Assembly (NCBI GenBank): GCA_022842595.1
Contig: JALHPF010000002.1
Span: forward strand, 124,001 to 188,000
Direction: 5' to 3'
Origin: Rubrivivax sp.
Lineage (GTDB): Bacteria > Pseudomonadota > Gammaproteobacteria > Burkholderiales > Burkholderiaceae_C
DNA: 64,000 bases
The notes below the pieces were generated by a model, which was given only the letters and a program-made list of their open reading frames with translations, was not told where the DNA came from and made no database searches. A program made the position numbers and the translations under genes. Below are positions 9,960-21,484 of the stretch, one piece after another (the stretch's first letter is position 1; each line of letters starts with the position of its first letter).

Positions 9960-10778
9960 ATGTGGATCGACAGCCATTGCCACCTCGACGCAGCCGAATT
10001 CGACAGCGATCGCGACGCCGTCGTTGCCCGGGCGCGTGCCGCCGGAGTCACCCGATTGGTGATCCCGGCCGTGGAGCAGGGCAACTTCGCCACGGTGCGG
10101 GCGCAGGCCCACGCCTACGACGCCGCCTACGCGCTGGGCATCCACCCCTTGTACACCGGCAGGGCCGGCGATGGCGACCTGGAGGCGCTGGCCCAGGCGC
10201 TGCTCGACCACCGATCCGACCCGCGGCTGGTGGCCGTGGGTGAGATCGGCCTGGACCACTTCGTGCCCGGCCTGGACCCGCTGCGGCAGGAGCAGTTCTA
10301 CCTGGCGCAGCTGAAACTGGCGCGGCGCTTCGGCCTGCCGGTGTTGCTGCATGTGCGACGTTCGGCCGATGCCCTGCTGAAGGGCCTGCGCCGCTTCCCC
10401 GTGGCCGGGGGCATTGCCCATGCCTTCAACGGCAGTGCACAACAGGCGGCGCAGTTCGTGGCGATGGGTTTCAAGCTGGGCTTTGGCGGCACCATGACCT
10501 TCGAGCGGGCGCTGCAGATCCGTACGTTGGCGGCCACCCTGCCGGCCCAGTCGCTGGTGCTGGAGACCGACGCGCCGGACATCCCGCCGCACTGGCTGTA
10601 CCGCACCGCTGCGCAGCGTGGTGCCGGCGATGGGGTGCAGGGCCGCAATGAACCGGCCGAACTGCCGCGCATCGCGGCAACCCTGGCCGCCCTGCGTCGG
10701 CTGCCGCTGGACGAACTGGCCGCGCTGACCAGCGCCAATGCCCGCGCTGCGCTGCCGCGCCTGGCCGTGCTGGGCTGA
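9960..10778 (+). CDS. TatD family metal-dependent hydrolase
   Basis: A 272-residue TIM-barrel enzyme with all TatD metal ligands visible: HCHLD at the N-terminus, the Glu in GEIGLD, His in LLHVRRS and IAHAFNG, and Asp in ETDAPD near the C-terminus. TatD proteins are 3'-5' DNA exonucleases or deacylases. The ATG at 9960 is preceded by a GGGGGA stretch; upstream in-frame codons are unsupported. It is divergent from the HtrA-like gene and convergent with the PrcB-like gene. Confidence 0.92.
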   Translation: MWIDSHCHLDAAEFDSDRDAVVARARAAGVTRLVIPAVEQGNFATVRAQAHAYDAAYALGIHPLYTGRAGDGDLEALAQALLDHRSDPRLVAVGEIGLDHFVPGLDPLRQEQFYLAQLKLARRFGLPVLLHVRRSADALLKGLRRFPVAGGIAHAFNGSAQQAAQFVAMGFKLGFGGTMTFERALQIRTLAATLPAQSLVLETDAPDIPPHWLYRTAAQRGAGDGVQGRNEPAELPRIAATLAALRRLPLDELAALTSANARAALPRLAVLG

Positions 10779-10825
10779 ACGGCCCGTCGCAGCGCGTTCT
10801 CCTGGACCGTTCCAGCGAGGCCGCG

Positions 10826-11341
10826 CTAGGGTGCCAGGCGTTCAGCCAGGTGCAGCGCCGGGGCACCCGCCGCCGCGTCCACCACCTGCACCCGCCACGG
10901 GCGTGGGCCGGAACGCTGCACCACCGTCCAGACGCAGGGCCGTGACAGCGCCATCGGTGCCATCTGGCCCGGCCCGGGCCGCGTGACGCGCAGCACCAGC
11001 ACGGGCCCGGCCTGCACCTTCACGGCCGCGACGCGGATACCCATCGTCGGCTGCTCAGGCAGCACATGCAGCAGCACCTGTTCCTGGGGCCAGCGAACGC
11101 TGCGCCCGAGAACCGGGGCGTTGCCCCGGGCGCCGACATGGCGTTGCCAGGCCGCCGCGCTGTCTAGCAGCACGGTCAGGGCTTCGCTTTCCGGCACCTG
11201 GCGTGGCATCTGGCACAGCGTCTGGCTGCGTTGCGCCAGCAGCCGCGGCTGGGCCAGCGCCCACGGGCTGGCTGCCGCCAGCATCAGGGCGGCTGCGGCC
11301 AGTGCCGGCAGCCGGCTGGCGACGGGCCAGCGCGGGCTCAT
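10826..11341 (-). CDS. Secreted PrcB-like protein paired with a subtilase
   Basis: A 171-residue exported protein with a signal peptide ending near WALAQ (about residue 31). The central part (about 85-160) resembles the PrcB C-terminal domain: a QVLLHVLPEQPTMGI strand pattern, then VLVLRVTRPGPGQM and LSRPCVW. PrcB was described as a lipoprotein partner of a subtilisin-like protease. The gene overlaps the preceding S8 peptidase by four bases (ATGA), so it is probably a subunit, chaperone or inhibitor of that protease. The family assignment is by pattern only. Confidence 0.6.
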   Translation of the reverse strand: MSPRWPVASRLPALAAAALMLAAASPWALAQPRLLAQRSQTLCQMPRQVPESEALTVLLDSAAAWQRHVGARGNAPVLGRSVRWPQEQVLLHVLPEQPTMGIRVAAVKVQAGPVLVLRVTRPGPGQMAPMALSRPCVWTVVQRSGPRPWRVQVVDAAAGAPALHLAERLAP

Positions 11342-14295
11342 CGCTGAACCGCCCGGTTCGAAGCCCGCGGGGCTGGCACGGCGCCGTCGGGTACCGGGCC
11401 GGTGACTGGCCCGCGCCGCCTGGCCGGGCCGTCGGTGTCGGCGCTCTGCGGCGAGGTGCCGGCCAGCGGCGCGACTTCGATCGCCAGGTCGCTGCGATTG
11501 CCGGTCAGTGCGATGGTCGTCAGATTGCGCCCCGCGGGCAGCACCGGGAAAGCGCCGCAGGCTTCGCCACGCTGGCAGATGAGGGTGTCGTTGTCGAGGT
11601 CGCCGCCAGCGATGATCTGCACCTGCGGCAGGGCCCAGCCACTCGCGTTCCAGCTGTAGCCGCTGGCGCCGCGCGTGGCCAGGATGCTGCGCACCACGTC
11701 GCCGTTGGCCGGGTCGATGAGCAGCACGTACAGCGGCCCCAGGTCGCCGCCGGCCGCGGCGCTGCCGCCGGCCGCCGGCTGCGTGATGCTGAGCTGAACC
11801 GTGAAGCTGCGCGTGGGTGTGAGGTTGACGGTGAGCCGCGGGAAGATCGACCCGGCCGCCAGGCCCGCGCGGTTGACGTTGACGGTGTAGCTGCCCAGTC
11901 GCGTGCTGGCGTTCACCGAAGTGGCCACCACCGTGACACGGCTGTTGTCGCTGGTGATCGAGCTGAGGGTCTCGGTACCGGCGGCGCTGAGCGCCAGCTC
12001 CAGCGTGGCGGTGGTCTGGAAGCTGCCGAAGTCGATGCTGGAAGGCGAGGCGATCACACGGCCGGCCGGCGCTGCCGGCGGTGGCGTGGCCGCAGCGCCA
12101 AGGGCCGCTGTCACGGCCTTGCCGGCGTTGACGAGGCCGAAGCCGGTGTCGATGTCGCGGCCGGGCGCGCCGAGGTCGTCGCTCATCTCGCCGCCGGCGA
12201 GCAGGGTGTCGATCTGCGCAACGCTCAATGCTGGGTTGACGTAGCGCATCAGCGCCACGACACCGGCCACATGCGGCGAGGCCATCGACGTGCCCTGGTA
12301 GTGCCCGGAACTGGGCAGCCGCCCGCCGCTGGCGTCGAAGGCACCGAGTGCGCTGAACACGCCGTCGGGTGCGCCGGTGCCGGTGGTGCTCTGGCGCAGG
12401 TCACCACCCGGTGCCGCGACCGCCAGCGCGCTGCCGCTGTTGCTGTAGCGGGCCAGGCGCTTCTGCGCGTCGAGTGCGGCCACGCCGATGACACCGGCGC
12501 AGCTGGCGGGGGAAGCCACCGCCGCGCGCTGGCCGATGTCGTTGCGGCCCGAATTGCCTGCGGCGGCCACCACCACGACACCGGCAGCGCGCACGCGGGC
12601 CACGGCGTCGGCGTAAGCAGCGTCGCAGGGGAAATCGCCACCCAGGCTGAGGTTGATGACATCGGCGCGCCGCAGCGGCAGGGTGTTGGAGTTGTTGCTC
12701 AGGCGCGCTGCGTACAGCATCGCATTGATGATGTCGACCTGGCGAGCGCCGCCCGTGCTGGGGCGGAACACGCGCAGCGGGAGGATCTGCGCCATCGGCG
12801 CGGTGCCGGCCACGCCGATGCCGTCGTAGGTGGCGGCCGCGACCGTGGCCGCCACGTGGGTGCCATGGAAGACCGGCTCGTCGGCAGCGACGGCGTTGTT
12901 GTCGCCGGAAGCGGTGTTGCCGTCGCCAGCGTTGGTGACGCTGATGAAGGCACGGCCGCTGGAGAACAGCTGCGGCGCCAGGTCGGGGTGGTCGAGCATC
13001 ACCCCGTCGTCGATGACGGCGACGACCGGGCGCTGCGCCGGGTGGCTGGGCAGCTGGGTGATGCGGCTCATGGCCGCGGGCAGGTTGATCTGCTCGTAGT
13101 GCCAGCGCTGCAGGTTGTAGGAACGGTCGTTCGGGGGGAATTCGCCCACCAGGGCCTGGGTGGTCGCCAGGCGGTCGCTCTGGACGTAGGCGAAGGCGCC
13201 GGTCTGCTGCAGCGCCTTGATCAGCTTGGCTTCGGTCAGGACGCTTTCGCGGGCGATGTCGGCGGCTGTCTCGACCGGCTGCACCTGCAAGGCCGACAGG
13301 CGCCGCGCGCGCGTCTCGGCGCCGCTCTTGCCGGCCAGGCGCGACAGTGCCAGCGCCCGGCCCTCGGCGCTGGTCGGCAGGGCCACCCAGTGGGGCACGG
13401 CGTCCTCGGCCGGGCCCGCGCTGCCCTGCGCCAGGAGCCGGGCCTGGGTGATGCCGGCCGCCTGCAGGCGGCCGCTGGCTGCCGCCAGTTCGCTGGCCGG
13501 CAAGGGCCGGGCTTTGGCTAGCAACTGCCCTGAAGTCGTGGACATGGCGCTGGTGCCGTTGCTGCAGCTGCCGGCGCTGCCCGGAGCGCCGATGCGCAGG
13601 TTGTAGATCGACGCCTTGCTGTAGGCGTAGACATTGACGATGTAGCGACCGCTGGTGTTGATCCGCACACACTCGAAGCGGGACGACGTGCCGATCGAAC
13701 TGCCGAGACTGGCGCCTGTTGCCGACAGGACGTACAGGTCGACGTCGGACTGTGCGGGGTCGCTGGCGAACTCGAGCTCGACGACCTGCCCGGCCACCAG
13801 GTCGACGGCGAAATAGTCGTCTTCGTCGCCGACGGTGTAGTTGTTGCCGCGCGGGCCGGTGAAGGCCTCGTTGACGGTGCCGCTCAACAGGAACGGCGCC
13901 TGCAGTGCCTGCGCGCTGGCCACGGTGTCGTTGACGCGGTAGCTGCCCTGGCTGATCTGGCTGGTGTCGTTGGCGTCGGAGTCGACGCGCGAGGTAGGTG
14001 CAACGAGCAGCGTGCCGGAAAGATTGAAGCTGCTGGGCGGCGGCACCGGGGCAGGCGTGGGTGCCGGTGCCGGTGCTGGAGCCGGGGCGGGAGCCGGCGC
14101 GGGCACGGGAGCAGGAGCAGGAGCGGGAGCAGGTACAGGCGCAGGAGCCGGTGCGGGAACGGGCGCCGGCGGCGTCGGGCTAGGCACCGGCACTGGCGCG
14201 GGTGTCGGCCCCGCCGTGGGCGCGTCACCGCCACCGCCGCCGCCGCAAGCGGCCAGGGCCACGGCCACGAACAGGCTGGTCAGTCTGGAGCGCAT
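11338..14295 (-). CDS. Lipoprotein S8 subtilisin-like serine peptidase with PPC domain
   Basis: A 985-residue protein. The start at 14295 has an AGGGGGAAACC ribosome site; a longer reading from 14331 does not. A signal with lipobox LAAC places the lipid Cys at 17. A Pro/Ala/Val repeat linker (about 24-90) is followed by a pre-peptidase C-terminal type (PPC) beta-sandwich (about 120-230), a propeptide-like region, and the S8 domain with Asp429, His480 (FHGTHVA) and Ser670 (GTSMASPHV). Two further beta-rich C-terminal domains follow. The enzyme is probably tethered to the outer membrane or cell surface. It is co-translated with the PrcB-like gene. Confidence 0.92.
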   Translation of the reverse strand: MRSRLTSLFVAVALAACGGGGGGDAPTAGPTPAPVPVPSPTPPAPVPAPAPAPVPAPAPAPAPVPAPAPAPAPAPAPAPTPAPVPPPSSFNLSGTLLVAPTSRVDSDANDTSQISQGSYRVNDTVASAQALQAPFLLSGTVNEAFTGPRGNNYTVGDEDDYFAVDLVAGQVVELEFASDPAQSDVDLYVLSATGASLGSSIGTSSRFECVRINTSGRYIVNVYAYSKASIYNLRIGAPGSAGSCSNGTSAMSTTSGQLLAKARPLPASELAAASGRLQAAGITQARLLAQGSAGPAEDAVPHWVALPTSAEGRALALSRLAGKSGAETRARRLSALQVQPVETAADIARESVLTEAKLIKALQQTGAFAYVQSDRLATTQALVGEFPPNDRSYNLQRWHYEQINLPAAMSRITQLPSHPAQRPVVAVIDDGVMLDHPDLAPQLFSSGRAFISVTNAGDGNTASGDNNAVAADEPVFHGTHVAATVAAATYDGIGVAGTAPMAQILPLRVFRPSTGGARQVDIINAMLYAARLSNNSNTLPLRRADVINLSLGGDFPCDAAYADAVARVRAAGVVVVAAAGNSGRNDIGQRAAVASPASCAGVIGVAALDAQKRLARYSNSGSALAVAAPGGDLRQSTTGTGAPDGVFSALGAFDASGGRLPSSGHYQGTSMASPHVAGVVALMRYVNPALSVAQIDTLLAGGEMSDDLGAPGRDIDTGFGLVNAGKAVTAALGAAATPPPAAPAGRVIASPSSIDFGSFQTTATLELALSAAGTETLSSITSDNSRVTVVATSVNASTRLGSYTVNVNRAGLAAGSIFPRLTVNLTPTRSFTVQLSITQPAAGGSAAAGGDLGPLYVLLIDPANGDVVRSILATRGASGYSWNASGWALPQVQIIAGGDLDNDTLICQRGEACGAFPVLPAGRNLTTIALTGNRSDLAIEVAPLAGTSPQSADTDGPARRRGPVTGPVPDGAVPAPRASNRAVQR
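14050..14220 (-). repeat. Pro-Ala/Pro-Val coding repeat of the subtilase linker
   Basis: A low-complexity stretch of short GC-rich units encodes the PAPAPAPV-type linker between lipobox and PPC domain. The units are coding and vary at third positions, so this is an extended linker rather than a separate element. Confidence 0.8.
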
Positions 14296-14498
14296 GGTTT
14301 CCCCCTGAATCTGGTTTTGCGGCGCAGCCACCGCAAGGGGCTGGGTCAGCGCTGTCGCGATGTTAGCCAGCGCGGTGGCCAGGTTGTACCGCCAACGGTG
14401 GGTGCCATCGGGGGGTGGCCCCCCGTGGAAGGCCCCGGATTTCCCGAGGGAGAATGTAAGCAGTCCTCATCCTGCGCCGCGATACGGCCCACGCACCC

Positions 14499-14999
14499 AT
14501 GACCGCCGACTGCCTGACCGGCCTGCCGCCCGTGGTTTCGGCACGGACCCGCCTGCTGGTGCTGGGCAGCTTTCCTGGCGTGGCCTCGTTGCAGGCGCAA
14601 CAGTACTACGCCCACCCGCGCAATCAGTTCTGGCCGATCCTGGGGGCGATCTGGGGTGTCGACCTGATGGCCATGCCTTACGCCGGGCGCCTGCAAGTGC
14701 TGCTGGAACGCGGTGTCGGGCTCTGGGACATCCATGCCAGCTGCCGCCGCGTCGGCAGCCTCGACCAGGCCATCGAGGACGCCGAACCGAACGAACTGGC
14801 GGCCCTTCGACCCCTGGCGCCCCGACTGCATTGGGTAGCGCACAACGGCGGTGAATCGGCGCGGGCCCGGCGCGCGGTCGAGGCGCTGGGCTGGGCGGGG
14901 CGGCGGCTGCCTTCGACCAGCCCGGCCAACGCCAGCTGGTCGTTCGACCGCAAGCTGCTGGCCTGGCGCACTGCGTTCGTCGAGGCCGGTCTGGTGTAA
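14499..14999 (+). CDS. DNA-deoxyinosine (hypoxanthine) glycosylase, UDG superfamily
   Basis: A 166-residue uracil-DNA-glycosylase fold protein. The motif GSFPGVASL with YYAHPRNQFWPIL and the C-terminal LPSTSPANAS match the hypoxanthine-DNA glycosylase (family 6) group, which removes deaminated adenine from DNA in base-excision repair. The family length is about 160-170 residues, so it is complete. It is divergent from the subtilase gene. Confidence 0.85.
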   Translation: MTADCLTGLPPVVSARTRLLVLGSFPGVASLQAQQYYAHPRNQFWPILGAIWGVDLMAMPYAGRLQVLLERGVGLWDIHASCRRVGSLDQAIEDAEPNELAALRPLAPRLHWVAHNGGESARARRAVEALGWAGRRLPSTSPANASWSFDRKLLAWRTAFVEAGLV

Positions 15000-15062
15000 G
15001 CCCGCCCGGGCACCCGCTGTTCCGGGCTTCGGGCCGGGCGCCGGGGGGTTATCGTCCCGGGG

Positions 15063-15850
15063 GTGAAACCTGCCTCCCGTGTTCCGCAAGACCTGCCCGC
15101 CGTGACCGTGTCCGAATTCGAAGGTGTGCGCTATCTGCACCTGGGCTCGGTCTGGGTGCAGGGCGCGATGCGCATCCGCCAGCCGCAGAAGGTCGAGCTC
15201 GACTACATCCAGCGCATGCTGGCCAGCCTGCTGTGGCTGCCCACGCCGGCGCTCGGCCAGGGCAGGGCCGTGCAGCTGGGCCTGGGCGCCGGGGCCATCA
15301 CCCGCTTCACCTGCCAGCAGCTGCACATGGCCACCACGGTGGTGGAAATCAACCCGGCGGTCATCGACGTCGGCGTGCAGTGGTTCCACCTGCCACCGGC
15401 GGCCGAGGTCGTGCGCGGCGACGCCGCCGACTGGCTGGCCCAGGCCGAGCCGGGCAGCGTGCAGCTGCTGCACGTCGACCTCTACGACGAGGACGCCGCC
15501 GCCCCGGTGCTGGACAGCCAGGACTTCTACGCCGCCTGCCGCCAGGTGCTGGTCGAAGGCGGGCTGATGAGCGTGAACCTTTTCGGCCGCGACGCCAGCT
15601 TCGAAGCCAGCGTGGCCCGCATCGCCGGCGCGTTTGGCGCCGACCAGGTGTGGAGCCTGCGCCCGACACGCGAAGGCAACACCGTGGTCGTGGCCGGCCG
15701 TGGCGTGCTCGTGCCCGGACGTGACGAACTCAGCGAGCGCGCCGCCGTGATCGAGCAGCGCTTCGGCGCGATCGGCCTGCCCGCGCGCAAATGGCTGCGC
15801 ATGGTGCGCCCCTACCAGCCGGCGGCGATCGCCGAACTTCCGACACCCGC

Positions 15851-15854
<4 letters not shown>
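15063..15854 (+). CDS. Spermidine synthase-like methyltransferase-fold protein
   Basis: A 263-residue protein with the Rossmann fold of polyamine aminopropyltransferases: QLGLGAGAITRF as the nucleotide loop, VVEINPAVIDV as the acidic strand end, and LLHVDLYDED. It is shorter than SpeE and lacks the N-terminal beta domain, like the many stand-alone SpeE-like proteins of unknown substrate. Translation starts at GTG 15063. Its stop overlaps the start of the GspE-family gene (ATGA), so they are co-translated. Confidence 0.8.
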
Positions 15855-17713
<1,859 letters not shown>

Positions 17714-17835
17714 GCCCGCAGGGCCAGCGCTTCGCTGCCTTACGTGGAAACCACAGCGGGGGCCCAGGACCTCATCCCTAGAATCCCCTCGCAGAAACCG
17801 GCATTGCGCCGGCCGGCATTGCGAGGAGACCGCGG

Positions 17836-18294
17836 GTGCAGATCAAGAGCGAGAAGGACTTCTGGTCCGGTTTGATGTTCATCGGCGTCGGCGCCGCCTT
17901 TGCCGTGGGCTCACTGGACTACAGCTTCGGCTCGTCGGCCCGGCCAGGCCCGGCCTATTTCCCGTTCGGCCTGGGCGTGCTGCTCGCGGTGCTGGGAGCC
18001 ATGGTGTTGTTCAAGGCGCTCACCTTCGAGGTCGAAGGCGGCGACCGCATCGGGCATGTGGCCTGGCGGCCCCTGCTGATCATCGTGCTATCGGTCGCCG
18101 GCTTCGGCCTGCTGCTGCCGCGGCTGGGCATGTTGATCTCGTTGCCATTGCTGGTCATCGTGTCGGCGCTGGCGGGTGATGAATTCCGCTGGAAGGAAGC
18201 GATCATCAATGCCACGATCCTGACGCTGCTGTGCTGGGTCGTGTTCATCTACGGGCTGAACCTGACCATCCCCCTCTACCCGAATTTCCGCTGA
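17836..18294 (+). CDS. tctB: Tripartite tricarboxylate transporter small subunit TctB
   Basis: A 152-residue membrane protein with four predicted helices and the GPAYFPFGLG motif typical of the TctB family (small membrane subunit of TTT carriers). The GTG start at 17836 is supported by GAGGAGA seven bases upstream. It lies 10 bp ahead of tctA. No periplasmic binding protein gene (tctC) is adjacent. Confidence 0.9.
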   Translation: MQIKSEKDFWSGLMFIGVGAAFAVGSLDYSFGSSARPGPAYFPFGLGVLLAVLGAMVLFKALTFEVEGGDRIGHVAWRPLLIIVLSVAGFGLLLPRLGMLISLPLLVIVSALAGDEFRWKEAIINATILTLLCWVVFIYGLNLTIPLYPNFR

Positions 18295-18304
18295 GGGGCC
18301 AACG

Positions 18305-19819
18305 ATGGAACTGCTCAACAATCTTGCACTCGGCTTTGGCGTGGCCTTCACGCTGCAGAACCTGGCCTACGCCTTCGGTGGCGCGCTGCTCGGCACCTTG
18401 ATCGGTGTGCTGCCCGGCCTGGGGCCGGTGGCCACCATCGCGATGCTGCTGCCCAGCATCTATGCACTCGACGCGACGCCGGCGCTGATCATGCTGGCCG
18501 GCATCTACTACGGCGCGCAGTACGGTGGGTCGACCACCGCCATCCTGATCAACGTGCCCGGTGAATCGAGTTCGGTGGTCACGGCCATCGACGGCTACCA
18601 GATGGCACGCAAGGGCCGGGCGGGCTCGGCCCTGGCTGCGGCCGGCCTGGGCAGCTTCTTTGCCGGCTGCGTGGGCACGATCATCATCGCGGCCTTCGCG
18701 CCGCCGCTCACCGAAGTCGCCTTCAAGTTCGGCCCGGCCGAGTACTTCAGCCTGATGGTGCTGGGCCTGATCGGCGCGGTGGTCCTGGCCTCGGGTTCGC
18801 TGGTCAAGGCGATCGGCATGATCGTGCTCGGCCTGCTGCTGGGGCAGATCAACACCGACGTGATCTCGGGCGTGCCGCGCTTCAGCTTCGACATCGCCGA
18901 GCTGACCGACGGCATCGGCTTCGTGACGATCGCGATGGGTGTGTTCGGCTTCGGCGAGATCATCGCCAACCTCGGCCAGCCGGCCGAGAAACGCGAGGTC
19001 TTCACGAAGGACGTGAAGGGCCTGTGGCCCACGAAGAACGACTTCCAGCTGGCCTGGCCGGCGGTGCTGCGTGGCACCACGCTCGGTTCGATGCTGGGGA
19101 TCCTGCCCGGGGGTGGCGCCTTGCTGGCTTCGTTTGCCGCCTACACCCTGGAAAAGAAGACGAAGATGAAGCCGGGTGAAGTGCCCTTCGGCCAGGGCAA
19201 CATCCGCGGCGTGGCCGGCCCCGAAGCGGCCAACAACGCCGGTGCCCAGACCAGCTTCATCCCGATGCTGACCCTGGGCATTCCGCCCAACGCAGTGATG
19301 GCGCTGATGGTGGGCGCGATGACGATCAAGGGCATCCAGCCCGGGCCGCAGGTGATGACGAGCAACCCCGAGCTGTTCTGGGGCCTGATCGCTTCGATGT
19401 GGGTGGGCAACGCCATGCTCATCATCCTGAATCTGCCGCTCATCGGCATCTGGATCAAGCTGCTGACGGTGCCCTACCGCTTCCTGTTCCCGGCCATCAT
19501 GACCTTCTGTTGCATCGGCCTGTACACGCTGAACAACAACAACTTCGACGTGTTCATGGGCGCCATGTTCGCGGTGGTCGGCTACGTCTTCTACAAGCTC
19601 GGCTGTGAACCGGCGCCGCTGCTGCTGGGTTTCATCCTCGGGCCGATGATGGAAGAGAACCTGCGCCGGGCCCTGCTGCTGTCACGGGGTGACTGGACGA
19701 CCTTCGTCACCCGGCCGCTGTCGGGCGCATTGCTGCTCGGCGCGCTGCTCATGATCGTGGTGGTGATGCTGCCGGCCATCAGGAACAAGCGCGAGGAAGC
19801 CTTCCAAGACGCCGATTGA
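18305..19819 (+). CDS. tctA: Tripartite tricarboxylate transporter large permease TctA
   Basis: A 504-residue integral membrane protein with about a dozen helices. Family motifs are visible: GVLPGLGPVATIAMLLP, YYGAQYGGSTTAIL, GESSSVVTAIDG in the first half and GILPGGGALLASF, PEAANNAG in the second, reflecting the internal duplication of TctA. It imports organic acids with TctB and a binding protein. Its stop codon overlaps the TTG start of the MFS gene. Confidence 0.95.
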   Translation: MELLNNLALGFGVAFTLQNLAYAFGGALLGTLIGVLPGLGPVATIAMLLPSIYALDATPALIMLAGIYYGAQYGGSTTAILINVPGESSSVVTAIDGYQMARKGRAGSALAAAGLGSFFAGCVGTIIIAAFAPPLTEVAFKFGPAEYFSLMVLGLIGAVVLASGSLVKAIGMIVLGLLLGQINTDVISGVPRFSFDIAELTDGIGFVTIAMGVFGFGEIIANLGQPAEKREVFTKDVKGLWPTKNDFQLAWPAVLRGTTLGSMLGILPGGGALLASFAAYTLEKKTKMKPGEVPFGQGNIRGVAGPEAANNAGAQTSFIPMLTLGIPPNAVMALMVGAMTIKGIQPGPQVMTSNPELFWGLIASMWVGNAMLIILNLPLIGIWIKLLTVPYRFLFPAIMTFCCIGLYTLNNNNFDVFMGAMFAVVGYVFYKLGCEPAPLLLGFILGPMMEENLRRALLLSRGDWTTFVTRPLSGALLLGALLMIVVVMLPAIRNKREEAFQDAD

Positions 19820-21429
19820 ACCTTCCCCCGGCACTCGCACCACTCCAGGGCCCCGTCTTCCGGGGCCTTTGGCTTGCCTGGCTGGCGGCCAACATGACGA
19901 TGTGGATGAACGACGTCGCGGCCGCCTGGCTGATGACGACGCTGACCACGAGCCCGGTGATGGTGGCCCTGGTGCAGACCGCGTCGACCCTGCCGGTCTT
20001 CCTGCTGGGCCTGCCCAGCGGGGCCATGGCCGACATCGTCGACCGCCGCCGCTACTTCGCGGCGACGCAGCTGTGGGTGGCGCTGAACGCGCTGTTGCTG
20101 GCGGCGTTTTCGCTCGCCGGCGCGCTCACTGCGCCGGTGCTGCTGCTGCTGACGTTCAGCAACGGTGTGGGCCTGGCGCTGCGCTGGCCGGTGTTCTCGG
20201 CGATCGTGCCGCAGGTCGTCACCCGCGCGCAGCTGCCGCAGGCGCTGGCGCTGAACGGCATCGCGATGAACCTGTCGCGCGTCGTCGGCCCGGTGCTGGC
20301 CGGGGCCTTGATCACCACCGTCAGCCCTGCCGCGGTCTTCGTGCTCAATGCCTTGCTTGCCGGCGTCGCCTTCGTCCTGGTGCTGCGCTGGAAGAGCGAG
20401 CCGCGGGCCAGCGCCTTGCCTGGCGAACGTTTCCTCGGCGCGATGCGGGTCGGGCTCAGCTTCGCGCGGCAGTCGCCGCGGCTGCGGGTGGTGCTGTTGC
20501 GGGTGTTCCTGTTCTTCCTGCAATCGACCGCCCTGATGGCCTTGCTGCCGCTGGTGGCCGCGGGTCTGCATGGCGGCGGGGCCGGCACTTTCACCGTGAT
20601 GCTGTCGTGCCTGGGCGTGGGCGCGATCGTCGCGGCACTCAGCTTCCCCAAGTGGCGCGAAACGCACGACCGCAACGCCTTCGTCCGGATCGGCACCGCG
20701 GTGCATGCCGTCGGCTCCTGCCTGATCGTTGCCGTGCCCGAGTTCTGGGTCGCCCTGCCGGTGATGGTGCTGCTGGGCATGGCCTGGATCTCGGTGGCCA
20801 ATTCACTGGCGATCGCGGCCCAGATGGCGATGCCCGACTGGGTACGTGCACGCGGCATGTCGCTCTACCAGATGGCCCTGATGGGCGGGGCCGCGGCTGG
20901 CAGCCTGGTCTGGGGGCAGGTGGCCGAATGGGTGGACGTCCGCAGCGCGGTGCTGGCTGCGGCGGCCTTCGGGGGGGCGGTGCTGCTGCTGGCCCGGCGC
21001 CTGACGGTGGAAGGCGGTGAAGAAATCGACTTCACGCCCGCGCCCCCCCGTGCCGCGCCCGAGCCCGCTTTCGCAATTGCCGCCGACGCCGGGCCGGTGA
21101 TGGTGACGGTGGAATACCAGATCGACCCCCGCCGCGCCGACGACTTCAGCGCCGTGATGCAGCGAACCCGCCAGGCGCGTTTGCGTCAGGGCGCGTTGTC
21201 CTGGGGGCTGTTCCGCGATGTCTCGGTGCCCGGCCGCTACATCGAGTATTTCGTCGACGAGACCTGGGTCGAACACAAGCGCCGGCTGGAACGCTTCACG
21301 GCCTTTGACGCCGAGCTGCGCGCCCAGCGCATGGCCTTCCACCTGGGCCCGCAGGCGCCGGTGCTGCGGCGCTACGTGGGCGACGCGCCGGCCGGCATGG
21401 CCGAGGGCACGCTGCCGCCCAGCCTGTAG
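19816..21429 (+). CDS. MFS transporter (MFS_3 type) with C-terminal ABM-like domain
   Basis: A 537-residue protein. Residues about 10-400 form an MFS_3 (enterobactin-exporter-like) permease with about 11-12 helices (WMNDVAAAW, GPVLAGALI). Residues about 430-520 are a soluble ferredoxin-like domain resembling antibiotic-biosynthesis-monooxygenase dimers (VEYQIDPRRADDFSAVM, RYIEYFVDETWVEH). The start is a TTG overlapping tctA by four bases; homology begins right at the N-terminus, so a later start would truncate helix 1. Function is probably efflux of a small molecule; the role of the fused domain is unknown. Confidence 0.85.
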   Translation: MNLPPALAPLQGPVFRGLWLAWLAANMTMWMNDVAAAWLMTTLTTSPVMVALVQTASTLPVFLLGLPSGAMADIVDRRRYFAATQLWVALNALLLAAFSLAGALTAPVLLLLTFSNGVGLALRWPVFSAIVPQVVTRAQLPQALALNGIAMNLSRVVGPVLAGALITTVSPAAVFVLNALLAGVAFVLVLRWKSEPRASALPGERFLGAMRVGLSFARQSPRLRVVLLRVFLFFLQSTALMALLPLVAAGLHGGGAGTFTVMLSCLGVGAIVAALSFPKWRETHDRNAFVRIGTAVHAVGSCLIVAVPEFWVALPVMVLLGMAWISVANSLAIAAQMAMPDWVRARGMSLYQMALMGGAAAGSLVWGQVAEWVDVRSAVLAAAAFGGAVLLLARRLTVEGGEEIDFTPAPPRAAPEPAFAIAADAGPVMVTVEYQIDPRRADDFSAVMQRTRQARLRQGALSWGLFRDVSVPGRYIEYFVDETWVEHKRRLERFTAFDAELRAQRMAFHLGPQAPVLRRYVGDAPAGMAEGTLPPSL

Positions 21430-21484
21430 GCCAGTGCGTGCTGCTGGACCCGCGGGTCACAGCGGCTGCGCCAAGAGCAGGGCC

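Noticed and set aside
14050..14220. CRISPR-like array
   Set aside because: Units are short, coding and irregular with no spacers; no CRISPR array is seen anywhere in the window.
13964..14308. Gly/Ala repeat protein on the plus strand
   Set aside because: It is the complement of the Pro/Ala linker of the subtilase and has no independent support.
19849..19870. GGCCCC/GGGGCC hairpin with TTT near the start of the MFS gene
   Set aside because: Six-base stem and short T-run within codons that match the MFS family; not a convincing terminator.
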